Source: Bacillus sp. REN3 | GTDB lineage: Bacteria; Bacillota; Bacilli; Bacillales; Cytobacillaceae | Length of the DNA stretch: 64,000 nucleotides | Reading direction: 5' to 3' | Assembly (NCBI RefSeq): GCF_017912555.1 | Contig: NZ_JAERSD010000002.1 | Coordinates: 80,392 to 144,391, forward strand | Shown: positions 21,528 through 30,669 of the stretch, piece by piece | Layout of the letters: every line of letters begins with the position of its first letter | Position numbering within the stretch: the stretch's first letter is position 1 | The notes under the pieces: model-generated | Seen by the model: only the letters and a program-made list of their open reading frames with translations | What the model was told of the DNA's origin: nothing | Databases searched by the model: none | Program-made: the position numbers and the translations under genes

Positions 21528-21908
21528 TTACATATTTTTTTCTAAATAACTTTTCGCCTCTTCAGGTGTCGGGAACGTTTTAATCTCTGTGATTTCCTTG
21601 CTATCGTTCACGACCGCGAGAAAACCGTCGGCCACTTGGATAATATCCGCGGAGACGTTTCCATTCCCAGCTGGTTTCACTGTTTCCTGGATATCCGCCT
21701 GTCCTTTATCAACCCATGTCTTGATTTCCACCGAATAAGCATCATAATCCATTCCTTTATAAAACCTGTCCTGGAGGTATTCAACTGTTACAGGATCCTT
21801 TTCATCCTTTACCTCCGTTTTCGGTTTGTCCTCACTCGGTTTGCTTCCGTCCTGGCCGCATGACATAAGTGTGCCGATCACCGCCAATGGAATCAATGCC
21901 TTCCTCAT
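21528..21908 (-). CDS. Small putative lipoprotein
   Basis: 126 residues with a short lipoprotein signal: charged MRK, hydrophobic core LIPLAVIGT and the lipobox L14-M-S-C17. The mature part is acidic and lysine-rich at first (KPSEDKPKTEVKDEKDPVT), then a small folded region with DGFLAVVNDSKEITEIKTF. I recognise no family. It should be anchored on the outer face of the membrane. Ribosome site GGAGGATTCG. It sits alone between katE and ferritin. Confidence 0.7.
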   Translation of the reverse strand: MRKALIPLAVIGTLMSCGQDGSKPSEDKPKTEVKDEKDPVTVEYLQDRFYKGMDYDAYSVEIKTWVDKGQADIQETVKPAGNGNVSADIIQVADGFLAVVNDSKEITEIKTFPTPEEAKSYLEKNM

Positions 21909-22091
21909 CGAATCCTCCTCACAATTCAGGGTTTATACTATTCTGATACCCTAAATTCCCAGACTGAAAGTGGCATCGATGAATTAGATAAAATTCCCAT
22001 TAATTTTACATCTTTCCCTATAAAAAGAAATGCCGACTAAAAACCGCCTCCCTGTTGGCGGCAGCTTTACTCGACAAGGACAAGCATAAAA

Positions 22092-22124
22092 CAAGCCGTC
22101 TGAAGAGCTTTCAGACGGCTTGCC
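22092..22124 (-). terminator. Ferritin terminator
   Basis: AAGCCGTCTGA / TCAGACGGCTT stem, followed on the minus strand by TTTTATG. A weaker hairpin (CCGCC / GGCGG) lies about 50 nt further on. Confidence 0.75.
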
Positions 22125-22218
22125 TTTCCCCTCCAGGCCATTTTTGCCGGGAGCTGGAAAAATTTATATTCCATGGATTGTGAAAAAACCACGATTCCCG
22201 AAAGAGTCCTGATTTTCC

Positions 22219-22725
22219 TCAAGCTTCTGGAGCTGTAAAGGTACGCTTCGCAAGTTCACTTTCAAGCATGAAAAATGCGTTGCTGTCCTGATCGATCCGT
22301 TTCAGTTTCTGGATCAGACTGTCAAACATCGCCTCTTCCTCCACCTGCTCCTCAATGAACCATTTCAGGAAGGTCATAGTCGCGTGTTCACGCTCATCCA
22401 AAGCGATGTCAGCCAGTTTGTAAATCCGGCTAGTCACTTCCTTCTCGTGTGCCAGGCCTTTTTCGAAAACATCAAGCACAGAAGTGAACTCATTCGACGG
22501 CGCCGGGAAACCGTCCACCGCCACTCTCTCACCCAAGTCGTTGATGAATTGATAAAACTTCATCGCATGGAACCGCTCTTCTTCAGCCTGCACTAAGAAA
22601 AAGTTCGCAAAACCGTCGAGATTCTCCGCTGAGCAATAAGCAGCCATCGCCAAATAAGCGTGCGCTGAATAAAATTCGTAATTCATTTGCTCTGTCAAAC
22701 CTTTTACCAATCTTTCACTGATCAT
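22219..22725 (-). CDS. Ferritin
   Basis: 168 residues, a bacterial non-heme ferritin that oxidises Fe2+ and stores it in a 24-subunit shell. The ferroxidase residues are at the standard places: E17, E50, H53 (EEERFHAMK) and later acidic residues in KGLAHEKEVT and WFIEEQVEEEAMF. The start ATG follows AGGAGGCTATTTCA. Together with katE it would limit Fenton chemistry. I see no clear Fur or PerR box in the short leader. Confidence 0.93.
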   Translation of the reverse strand: MISERLVKGLTEQMNYEFYSAHAYLAMAAYCSAENLDGFANFFLVQAEEERFHAMKFYQFINDLGERVAVDGFPAPSNEFTSVLDVFEKGLAHEKEVTSRIYKLADIALDEREHATMTFLKWFIEEQVEEEAMFDSLIQKLKRIDQDSNAFFMLESELAKRTFTAPEA

Positions 22726-23062
22726 TGAAATAGCCTCCTTCTGTTATCCAACACTTGCATATCTCCTGAGCCAATTTGAAGCCTATTCTCTGAATAGGCT
22801 AGGCTCGACTTCCCCTTTTAAATACGTACTTCCTCCATCTATCACCTCATTGACAACTCAAAGGCTTGCACAAGATGGATAACCATACCCTGCCACATTT
22901 ATCCTGCCATTTTAATCTTACAGCAGTAATATTCGTAAAACAAGCTGTTAAACTAACAGGTCTTATCGCCTATTCTTCAGGAAAATCAGTTTCCATATGG
23001 AAAAATATACAAGCAATCGTGATAAATAGGTATGAGATGAAGAATAGGGGGTAACCTTGGAT

Positions 23063-24100
23063 ATGAAAAAATGAGCATGATGATTTGCTTGATCTTTTTC
23101 ATTATCGGGTGCAGCAAGGATTCCACTCAAAAAGAGGGCAGTTCTCCACCTGTTACTAAAAAAGAGCCAGCCTCCGCTGAAGTGGCGGAAAACCATACGG
23201 ACAAGGAAGATGAAGACACTTGGCCGGAGACTTTCCGTCCAACACCATCTTCCTCCTTTCATCTTCCTGCAACATAAGCGGAAGCCGAGGATTATGCAAA
23301 AGGGGTTTGGTGGAATAATTAGAGAATGGACAATTATCCGAGGATCATCAAATGGCTGTACAACAGGCATTAACAGATATAGCTAAATCCAAACTAAGCA
23401 GCAAAGAGAAGGGTGCCGAAATCAAAAGATTCCTAGCCGAAACTTACTTCCCTGATTTCCCTGGGATGACATCATTTTGCCAAGGGGCAAAATAAGTGTA
23501 GAGGACCTTGAAACAGAATCCACTATCAAGTTGAACTGGCGGGAAGTGAAGGGTACCATCAACGTGGCGATGATCCTCGATGCTTCTGGTTCGATGAAAA
23601 AGGTCCAAAACGGGAAAACACTGATGGAAGCAGCCAAGGAATCCATCCGTGATTTCACCTCCAGCCTGCCGGAAAATGCGAACGTCTCACTGACTGTCTA
23701 TGGACATAAAGGGTCGGGCTCTGAAAAAGATAAGGAACTTTCCTGTAATGGGATTGAGGAAGTTTACTCCCTCTCAAAATATGATGCGGCTTTTGACTCT
23801 GCGTTAAACTCCATTCCCGCAAGCGGATGGACGTCCATTGCCCAATCGATGAAGACTGTAGGAAGTAAATTAATGGATCAAACTGATGCAACGAATGTCA
23901 TTTACCTGGTTTCAGGCGGAAAAGAAACATGTGATGGAGATGCGGCGGAAGAAGCAAGGGTATTGGCAGAATCCAAGGTCAATCCGATCAGGGGTTTTAT
24001 CCCAGTTCGATCTGAAAGCGTTAATCATATGAAAAACCATGGCTTACGGGGATCAACCAGATACTTGCCCATAGACCAGTTGTCTATCAGGACTCTTTAA
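23063..24100 (+). pseudogene. VWA-domain lipoprotein (YwmC/YwmD-like), multiply disrupted
   Basis: Read across frames this was one lipoprotein of about 345 residues. Frame 1 gives a signal with lipobox (LIFFIIGCSKD) and TWPETFRPTP, with in-frame stops at 23275 and 23320. Another frame then reads ALTDIAKSKLSSKEKGAEIK...TYFPDFPGM, and a third from about 23465 gives KGTINVAMILDASGSMKK, the VWA domain with the metal-site motif DASGS and later GWTSIAQSM. The last 35 residues lose similarity after VNPI, suggesting a further shift. The start itself reads ATGAAAAAATGA, one base short of in-frame. At least four lesions, so a dead gene. Confidence 0.8.
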
Positions 24101-24141
24101 TTCGGATTGTTAAGCCCTGGCTACTTACCTTACACCATGTA

Positions 24142-24429
24142 TCAATATTTTACAAAGCCATTGAGAAATTGATATAACTCTTCTAACTCTCCCTCTTTAG
24201 CCACAATACAATTAGGATATTGTTTGATCTCACCTATATTGGATATTTTAAAATCAGCGGGGGTTGGCAGTCCTGAAGCACAAATGAGTAAATAGTCAGC
24301 AAAATGAATGATTCCCGTCACTGCTGACGTTTTTATTGTCATTCGGCCCATTGCTCTCCCAGCAAACAATCCTTTCATTGCGCTTTTTCCGCCTGTCCCT
24401 TCGATTACTATTCTGCTTTCGTCTACCAT
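24142..24429 (-). CDS. Small unknown protein, start uncertain or lost
   Basis: 95 residues from the first ATG, but the similarity-like pattern continues upstream in frame for about 18 codons (IFKASYIKTFDFKSGTKV) to a CTG at 24486 without ATG, GTG or TTG and without a ribosome site. The body has GKSAMKGLFAGRAMGRMTIK and ADYLLICASGLP, a compact PH-like beta pattern, and ends in LEELYQFLNGF. I do not recognise the family. Either CTG is used, or the start codon was mutated and the gene is decaying like its neighbours on both sides. Confidence 0.4.
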   Translation of the reverse strand: MVDESRIVIEGTGGKSAMKGLFAGRAMGRMTIKTSAVTGIIHFADYLLICASGLPTPADFKISNIGEIKQYPNCIVAKEGELEELYQFLNGFVKY

Positions 24430-24497
24430 TACTTTTGTTCCCGATTTAAAGTCAAATGTTTTAATATATGATGCTTTAAAAATCAGATAAAATTAGT

Positions 24498-24745
24498 TTG
24501 ATATTCACATGCAGATTCAGCATGAATCGCAGAAATCCGCTCTAGCCCATAATTGGATAGTGAGACGGAAAAAATAAGCATCAAAAAGAGCAGGAAGATA
24601 GCGGTAAAATAAAAACAGCTGTCACAGCAACATAGCAGCCGCTGGATTGCATACCAAGATAAGGAAGGGAGATAAAATCTCCCGTACCGAAAAATAGAGA
24701 AATGAGCATAAATCCTGAACATTACACATTTTCCCAATCACCTAA
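24498..24745 (-). pseudogene. N-terminal remnant of a BrnQ-type branched-chain amino acid transporter
   Basis: A GTG start with AGGAGGGCTTTAG begins a short frame; one frame over reads FMLISLFFGTGDFISLPYLG, and a further shift gives FLLFLMLIFSVSLSNYGLE followed by RISAIHAES. BrnQ proteins start with a helix LFALFFGAGNLIFPPxLG, then a helix and a segment GLxxISxxIHP, in the same order. About 80 residues can be followed through two shifts, after which nothing is left. It lies 8 nt after the yitT stop, inside the T-box transcript. I judge this from pattern only. Confidence 0.45.
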
Positions 24746-24752
24746 AGCCCTC

Positions 24753-25565
24753 CTAATTTTTAGCGAAAACCCCATCGACTTCGACAGTCTCAAATATATT
24801 AATAAATGCTTTTTCATCATGATTACGGACAATCTTTTTAATTTGCATCGTTTCATATCGAGTAACGACCATCATTAAAATGTCTTTCTTCTCTCGGGTA
24901 TAGCCACCGTAACCCTCAGTGATCGTAATCCCCCTGTAGACTGACTTCAGTAAATCTTCTCGTATTAACTCCCCCTTTGAGGTCACAATCTGCATTGTCA
25001 GCTTGATGTGATTTGTGTGGATCGTATCAATCATTTTCCCGGTTAAATAAATGGACAAAAACGTATATAATGCGATATCCCAACTGAAGACTGCACCAGA
25101 AATAAAAACAATGATGCCATTCATTGCGGTAAGCAGAAGACCCACACCAACATTACTCGTTCGGGACAGGATAATAGCAATAATATCCAGCCCCCCAGAC
25201 GTTCCAGAGTATTTTAAGATCAAGCCAACTCCAAGACCGCCTATGACTCCTCCGAAAATTGTCGATAGCAGTATGTTGTCGGTGACAGGAGATACTGGTA
25301 ACAAATATAGGAATATAGAGAGTGCAATGACACAAATTAGTGTATTGATTGTAATCATTTTTCCCAGTTTAAAGTATCCTAATATAATCAAAGGCAGATT
25401 GAGGACTAGATTCAATAAGCCGATATCAAATGGGGTGATAAAACCAAGCAAAATAGCAATACCACTTATTCCACTACTTAAAATCCCATAAGGAACCAGG
25501 AAAAAGTTAAAGGCAAATGCCACGACCAACGAACCTAAGACGACGATGATATTTTTCATAACCAT
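24753..25565 (-). CDS. YitT family membrane protein with DUF2179 domain
   Basis: 270 residues: five or six membrane segments with FNFFLVPYGILSSGISGIAI and GGLGVGLILKYSGTSGGLDIIA typical of the YitT family (DUF161), then a cytoplasmic C-terminal DUF2179 domain (GELIREDLLKSVYRGITIT...KKDILMMVV). The role of the family is not known; transport or sensing has been suggested. What is unusual is control: the only promoter and leader upstream is a T-box. AAGGAGGTTCA precedes the ATG; a second ATG two codons on is also possible and overlaps the stop of a leader ORF. Confidence 0.88.
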   Translation of the reverse strand: MVMKNIIVVLGSLVVAFAFNFFLVPYGILSSGISGIAILLGFITPFDIGLLNLVLNLPLIILGYFKLGKMITINTLICVIALSIFLYLLPVSPVTDNILLSTIFGGVIGGLGVGLILKYSGTSGGLDIIAIILSRTSNVGVGLLLTAMNGIIVFISGAVFSWDIALYTFLSIYLTGKMIDTIHTNHIKLTMQIVTSKGELIREDLLKSVYRGITITEGYGGYTREKKDILMMVVTRYETMQIKKIVRNHDEKAFINIFETVEVDGVFAKN

Positions 25566-25672
25566 TGAACCTCCTTCAAGTAAACACCGGGTTCCTTTCC
25601 AAAGTGGAAAAGTGCGAATCTATTATTCTCACAAAAATATAACTCCGACAAACTAAGGTGTTTTTTTCTCAT
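25556..25672 (-). CDS. Possible 38-residue leader ORF coupled to yitT
   Basis: The ATG is preceded by GGGAGG 8 nt upstream. The frame begins MRKKHLSLSELYFCENN and ends TTATGA, overlapping the internal yitT ATG (25559). It lies between the T-box terminator and yitT, so it would be translated only after antitermination. The peptide has no run of Ile, Leu or Val codons and no recognisable family. It may simply keep ribosomes close to the yitT start. Confidence 0.35.
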   Translation of the reverse strand: MRKKHLSLSELYFCENNRFALFHFGKEPGVYLKEVQWL

Positions 25673-25699
25673 GAAATCAGCCTCCCTTTTTTTGCATAA

Positions 25700-25958
25700 A
25701 AAAACTCGCCCCTAAATAGGGACGAGTTTCTGCTCGCGTTACCACCCATATTCCGTAGATTTCTTAGAAAGAAACAATCCGGCTCTCAGTCAACGTACTA
25801 TCATACGTGTTCCATGTAACGGTGGACATCCGTCGAAGCTTACTTGATTTTCAGCTTCGCATCTCGGAGATGATTTTCGGATAAGGTCCGTTCATCGACT
25901 TCCACCAAACGCCGACTCTCTGTAGAACAGGGGTCTTATCTTACTCTTTCTCGTCACT
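25700..25958 (-). promoter_or_regulatory. T-box leader, predicted isoleucine specifier
   Basis: On the minus strand the leader shows a stem I with AGAGAG, GGTGGAAG and the specifier region GAAAATCATCTCCGAG, where AUC (25872-25874) stands at the codon position. Then follow a stem III-like hairpin, the T-box GGGTGGTAACGCG (25735-25747) whose UGGU can pair with the ACCA end of a tRNA, and a terminator AACTCGTCCCT / AGGGGCGAGTT followed by seven Ts. AUC and a discriminator A both fit tRNA-Ile. Uncharged tRNA-Ile would allow transcription of the yitT operon. The T-box identity is firm; the amino acid assignment is by alignment in my head. Confidence 0.88.
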
Positions 25959-25978
25959 GATTTTTTATTATTGAAAAT

Positions 25979-26007
25979 AATTTAGCATGGGTTAATAGGC
26001 ACGTCAA
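25979..26007 (-). promoter_or_regulatory. Promoter of the T-box/yitT transcript
   Basis: TTGACG, 17-nt spacer, TAAATT on the minus strand, ending about 20 nt before the first T-box helix. Confidence 0.55.
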
Positions 26008-26207
26008 TATAGATTTTTCTATAATCGCAAAATAAAAGTATTCGAAATATTTAATCTTAACATGATTGCCGAACGTGAAATCCCCTCACTTGCAACAATG
26101 GATGTATTGAGCCTTTTACATAAGCCCACACTATACCAACAAAAATATCACTTGTGAGCCTAAGGTCAGTCTCCTTTTGTTTCATAAGGGATTTCCCATA
26201 AAAAAAC

Positions 26208-26834
26208 CTAAAAATTTTTTGACTTGTTTTCTCTTCTTCTTTTCAACTGTAGAAGAAGGTGGGTTTCATATTTTTCATAGATTCTAATGGTGTTTTTAGT
26301 AACGCTAAGTTTAGGAAATGTTAAATATATTAAAGTTGCCGTAGCTAAGCTAATTAATATTCCTGCTAAAACATCAAAAGGATAATGGACTCCAACCCAT
26401 ATACGGGAGACACCTACGAGAATAGCTAACAATATCCATAAAATAGACCAGCCTCTTTTAAAGAGCCAAAACGAAATGCAATATGAGAAAAATAAAATTG
26501 TATGGTCACTTGGAAAAGAATTGTCTTTCTCTTTATGAATCAGTTGATTAACGTCTGGCAATTCAGCAAAAGGTTGAAAATTCGAGTGAAATACTCCTGA
26601 AACCTTTCCTATTAGAAGAGCGCAAATGAAAGCGATCGATGCGCAAAGAATCATTATTCTATTGGCCTTATTTCGTGTAAACCAAATAAAAAGAACAGTT
26701 AGCGCTAATAAAACAACCGTATATTCTGCAATGAAAATAGAGGCTGGATTCAAATAAGTATGTTCTTTTCCTAAGTCATTAACCAGCCTAAACAATGATA
26801 TATTTACTTCTGAGTTAGCCAACCCCGACACCAT
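26208..26834 (-). CDS. PAP2 phosphatase, BcrC-like undecaprenyl-diphosphatase
   Basis: 208 residues with five or six membrane segments and the PAP2 signature motifs: KEKDNSFPSDHT (motif 1 end and motif 2) and SRIWVGVHYPFDVLAG (motif 3, catalytic histidine). This arrangement and length match BcrC, which recycles undecaprenyl pyrophosphate outside the membrane and gives bacitracin resistance. I start at the ATG giving MVSGLANSEVNISLFRLVN, as BcrC proteins begin there; the frame runs 21 codons further up without a ribosome site. The C-terminus has a long basic tail (LLLQLKRRRENK). Confidence 0.78.
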   Translation of the reverse strand: MVSGLANSEVNISLFRLVNDLGKEHTYLNPASIFIAEYTVVLLALTVLFIWFTRNKANRIMILCASIAFICALLIGKVSGVFHSNFQPFAELPDVNQLIHKEKDNSFPSDHTILFFSYCISFWLFKRGWSILWILLAILVGVSRIWVGVHYPFDVLAGILISLATATLIYLTFPKLSVTKNTIRIYEKYETHLLLQLKRRRENKSKNF

Positions 26835-27074
26835 CCAATCTCTTTTAACAACATAGTAAAAGAGAATAAGACGGTCTGCCATCGAAGCAAATAACATTAT
26901 TGGGATTTACATTACAATTTTGTAAGATTGCAGTCACTACATGGCCTTTAGGAGTGGTTTTCGGAATGGGCCAGCCATTATCCAAGATCTAAAAAGAAAG
27001 CATCCCTATTGAACAGAAATACTTTGGTACTCTCCAAGACCACAACGATCAATCTCTCCCTCTGGACTAATGAA

Positions 27075-28340
27075 CTACAAATCATCTAATGAAATGACTT
27101 CACCGTTCCCTGCATTCACTCCATATTGACAATCAATTTTCCCGCATAAAACATATTGTCCTTGCTCAAAGTCATAGACATAGTAAGGCTTAAGCTCAAA
27201 CAATTCTTTGATTTTTTCATACGCTTCTTCTTTTTTGACCGTTATTTTATCTGGTGCTTGAAATTGATCATAAATCTCCAACATCGGTTTGTTATCTATG
27301 TAATTGACTGCTTGAAGGCTTTTTGCATCAATCATAATCATCAGTTTTCTTTGGAATACACGCTTGTCTTGGTGGTTGGCTCTTAATGTTGCATGAATAT
27401 AACCTTTGTCTCGATGTAACGTTTTAAGCATCCATTTTCCTGTGTCATTAGGATATTCCTGTCGTAAAAGGTTTTTGACCGCCATTATACATTTATCTTG
27501 TTCTATTTTTGTGATTGGGAATGAGGCAGGGCTTGGCTTACATGAAAATGCTTCTTCTACTGATACATCCTCTGTCCAATTAATCTCTTTCCTTTCAAAC
27601 GGTTTATGGATAGGATCATTCCAAAAAAATGTTCGATCTATTTTCAAATGCGACCTTCCATCCACAATATATGGAATCGTTGACGTTCCATCATTCGTAA
27701 CATAAATCTCTTCCACCGCATAGAGAGGAAATAGTTTTCTCTGATCATAGGAAGGAAATTCAACCAATTCTAATTGTTCCTTTGTCAATTGCTCTATCGC
27801 TTTAAGAGAAAGGGTATACGTCTCTTCTTTAACCATTTCTTTAGAAGGAAATTGACCATGGACAGAGAACGAGGTGAGTTTTCCTTCCTGATTAAATTTA
27901 ACATCAATAAATCCAGAGGGAGATACCGCTACACCTTCAAAACATTCTTTAAATCGAAGTTCTCCTTCGCTTTCATTATGTAATTGAAATTGTTTCCCAT
28001 ATGTCAGCCCTGTTTCACGTTCAATCCATTTTATTATTGTCTTTGTATCCAGATTGGTAAACATCACCCCATTTTCTGCATATGTTTTACCCATTACAAA
28101 AATGGCATTCTCAAACTTACGAGTCGTTACATTGATTTCAATGATAGCTGTTCCATCTGGATTTGATTCATCATCCACTGGTTCTGTTACGGGTTTCGGA
28201 AACCATTCCATACAAAGGGTATAAATTGTTTCGTTGAAAATATTGACGTTTCGAGAAAGATTATGCCGTTCTAAGGAGTAGTTCTCTAGTCCAAATTTCT
28301 CTTTTGTAAAGTCAATTAATTCTTGTATTCTTCTATCCAA
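27075..28340 (-). CDS. YcdB/YcdC repeat-domain protein
   Basis: 421 residues, soluble and without a signal peptide, with two or more copies of the YcdB/YcdC-type domain (DUF4901): alternating helix plus beta-sheet units ending in motifs such as GVAVSPSGFIDVKFNQEGKL and IDCQYGVNAGNGEVISLDDL. Function unknown; B. subtilis YcdC is the model. The start is TTG with AGAGGAG 7 nt upstream. No operon partner; a dispersed repeat lies beyond its promoter side. Confidence 0.65.
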   Translation of the reverse strand: MDRRIQELIDFTKEKFGLENYSLERHNLSRNVNIFNETIYTLCMEWFPKPVTEPVDDESNPDGTAIIEINVTTRKFENAIFVMGKTYAENGVMFTNLDTKTIIKWIERETGLTYGKQFQLHNESEGELRFKECFEGVAVSPSGFIDVKFNQEGKLTSFSVHGQFPSKEMVKEETYTLSLKAIEQLTKEQLELVEFPSYDQRKLFPLYAVEEIYVTNDGTSTIPYIVDGRSHLKIDRTFFWNDPIHKPFERKEINWTEDVSVEEAFSCKPSPASFPITKIEQDKCIMAVKNLLRQEYPNDTGKWMLKTLHRDKGYIHATLRANHQDKRVFQRKLMIMIDAKSLQAVNYIDNKPMLEIYDQFQAPDKITVKKEEAYEKIKELFELKPYYVYDFEQGQYVLCGKIDCQYGVNAGNGEVISLDDL

Positions 28341-28552
28341 TTGCTATCTCCTCTCGTCCAATTTCGCCTTTCATTCTTTCATCATTACATTCACATAGAA
28401 TCTTGATCAATTTCTCTTTCATTTGAAGTAACTATTCAACTTTCCGAAAAGTGCTCTGCCCTGATTTTAAATGATTATATGTATGTGTGATAGAGAGAAA
28501 TAGCTATTTCCTAAAAGATTGTGGTTTTCTAAGCCAAGTTTAAGAAAAGAAT

Positions 28553-28737
28553 CGTTTTCGAAATAATAAAACTGATTACCGCCATTGACTGGAACGGAAG
28601 GTGCGAGACTCCGGCGGGATCAGCGGGAAAGTTGAGACCCCACCGGCGCGAGGCTCAACTCACGCCCCGCGGAAAGCGAGCAGCCTGGAGTATAAATCAA
28701 CCTTTTATTAAAAAGCAACAAAGTTACGAAAACAGCC
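28553..28737 (+). repeat. Dispersed GC-rich palindromic repeat, copy C
   Basis: Plus-strand copy of the element at 2077: TGGAACGGAAGGTGCGAGAC at the left, GCGAGCAGCCTGGAGTATAA at the right, complementary blocks AGTTGAG / CTCAACT and CCGGCGGG / CCCACCGG inside. The outer motif ATCGTTTTCGAAA on the left is repeated inverted as TTACGAAAACAGCC on the right. It fills the gap between the YcdB/YcdC gene and the protease gene and codes for nothing visible. Confidence 0.75.
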
Positions 28738-28824
28738 AATAGAAAAAATTCATGAACTTCAATGAATGCTTCCTTTCTTTGATTGTCTACTAAATCCTAG
28801 AAACGTTGGTGAGACGATAACAAA

Positions 28825-28854
28825 AATCCCTCAAACTTATTAGTCTGAGGGATT
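28825..28854 (-). terminator. Terminator of the neutral protease gene
   Basis: AATCCCTCA / TGAGGGATT stem, followed on the minus strand by TTTTTG. Confidence 0.75.
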
Positions 28855-28890
28855 GCAAATCGCACTTCAATAATTTCCTTTTCAAACTGA

Positions 28891-30552
28891 CTAATAGATT
28901 CCCACCGCATCAAATCCAGAATGAACTGCAGCCTCTTCTGCACTGCCAGCGCCATAAAGATCAATTGCGGACTGAACAATCGCTTTGCGTGCATCGCTGA
29001 AATCGGAATTAGAAGTTAAATAAACCGTTAAAGCGCGGTAATAAATCTTCCCTAATTTTTCTCTTCCAAGATCTTGAGCAATCAAGTATGCGGCATGATT
29101 TGTAATGGATGAATTGACATGCACTCCGCCTCCATCTACCGAAGTTGGCATATGATAGAACTCGTCCATGTGGTCTGGATAGACCCCTCCATTCGTACTA
29201 TATGCTCTTCTTTGCTCGTTGCTGACGACAACACCGTTTGGATTGCTTAAGCTGCGTAGTACAGTCATACCTGCGGCTTTGGCAGCTGGCGCCATAATAT
29301 CCTCGCCCATTTCCCAGTCACTATCGTCAACTAGAGCACCAAACACATCAGCAAATGATTCGTTTAGTGCCCCGGATTGGTTACGGTAGACCAAGTTTGC
29401 CGAATGGGTGATCACACCATGTGTCATTTCGTGGGCAGCAACATCCAGACCAGCTGATAGGGAAATCATGAATTCACCGTCACCATCCCCATAGGTCATC
29501 CAGCGCCCATTCCATGACGCATTGTTGTACTTGTTGCCATAGTGAACTTTAGAAATGATTGCCATCCCGTTCCCATCAAGGGAATTGCGGCCATGTTCAT
29601 TCAGGAAGTATTCATAAACCTTTTCTGAATTATAGTGCGCATCGACAGCCGCACGGTCATAATCGCTGATAAAGGCCGCTGAATCCCCAACATATAGTGT
29701 ATCATTACTGGCAGTGTTATCGTTCTTAGCATCATACGTTTCGATTCCGCCAAGGTTTGCATGGGAATAGTCCGCTAACGCAAACTTAGTTCCAGTATTC
29801 TCATCCTTTACCTGGGTAATATGCAATTCCCTGTGAGCGCCGTGTACACCTTTCCCTGCACCTTTTTGCGTTTTCATTTCATCCGCATGCATTAAGGCAT
29901 TATACTTATCAATAACCTCACCCGTCTTTGCATCAACAAAGACAAACCAGTTTCCAGGCTCATCCCCCATGAAGTTAACATTTACTTTATAGGCTGTATG
30001 ATTTCTCCCTTCAAAAGGATAGACAACCAGTTCAGCAGTTGGTTCGTATGTAAGCTCTTCAGAGGCGTTGACCGAAGACATTGCCGTTTTCAGTGCGTCT
30101 TCACTGTTTAAAAAGGCTGTTGTGTCCAATGCAGCATCGGAAATGGTCTGATTAATCCTTCCATTGACGGATACCACTTCATTATCCTTATTAAAATGTA
30201 CGATAATGTCTGAACCTTCTACGTTTACTCCATTCACCGATTGATTAAAGCGGACGTGAGTCATCCCTAGTTCATCTTTTTCTATTTTTTTCACTTTCAA
30301 GCTTTTCTCCGGTTTAGGAATTCCCGTTATATGCTCATTTTTCTTCAAATAACTCATTGCATTGGAAGGAGTGCTAGAAGGGAATTTCTCAGCGAACCTC
30401 TCCTTCACAAATACAGGGACGCTAGCCCTCTCATTCCATTCCTTACTCACTGCGCCAGAATTAACCGGCTGCGCAAAGACACTGCTAACTGGAATAGAAC
30501 CTACCAACATAACTGATGAAAAAATAAAAGGTGCTAAAAATTTCTTCTTCAA
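28891..30552 (-). CDS. npr: Thermolysin-family (M4) neutral protease, bacillolysin
   Basis: 553 residues. A Sec signal (about 1-27, ending VSSVFAQP) is followed by an FTP propeptide, a PepSY propeptide (NWFVFVDAKTGEVIDKYN) and the mature enzyme. The zinc site HEMTH lies near residue 372 and the third ligand in GALNESFADVFG; the later VDGGGVHVNSSITNHAAYL supplies the second catalytic histidine. It is a secreted metalloprotease for protein feeding. The gene is intact, with a TTG start after GGGAGGCGGAATGA. The upstream region carries a 50-bp motif repeated at 32752. Confidence 0.95.
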   Translation of the reverse strand: MKKKFLAPFIFSSVMLVGSIPVSSVFAQPVNSGAVSKEWNERASVPVFVKERFAEKFPSSTPSNAMSYLKKNEHITGIPKPEKSLKVKKIEKDELGMTHVRFNQSVNGVNVEGSDIIVHFNKDNEVVSVNGRINQTISDAALDTTAFLNSEDALKTAMSSVNASEELTYEPTAELVVYPFEGRNHTAYKVNVNFMGDEPGNWFVFVDAKTGEVIDKYNALMHADEMKTQKGAGKGVHGAHRELHITQVKDENTGTKFALADYSHANLGGIETYDAKNDNTASNDTLYVGDSAAFISDYDRAAVDAHYNSEKVYEYFLNEHGRNSLDGNGMAIISKVHYGNKYNNASWNGRWMTYGDGDGEFMISLSAGLDVAAHEMTHGVITHSANLVYRNQSGALNESFADVFGALVDDSDWEMGEDIMAPAAKAAGMTVLRSLSNPNGVVVSNEQRRAYSTNGGVYPDHMDEFYHMPTSVDGGGVHVNSSITNHAAYLIAQDLGREKLGKIYYRALTVYLTSNSDFSDARKAIVQSAIDLYGAGSAEEAAVHSGFDAVGIY

Positions 30553-30669
30553 TCATTCCGCCTCCCATCAATTTCCATTCACCTAATTATAGAATGTTAT
30601 AGGGAGATTATCATGAATAATTAGAATTATTTGAAAAATATAAAACAGTAGATATTTCCTCTCATTAAA

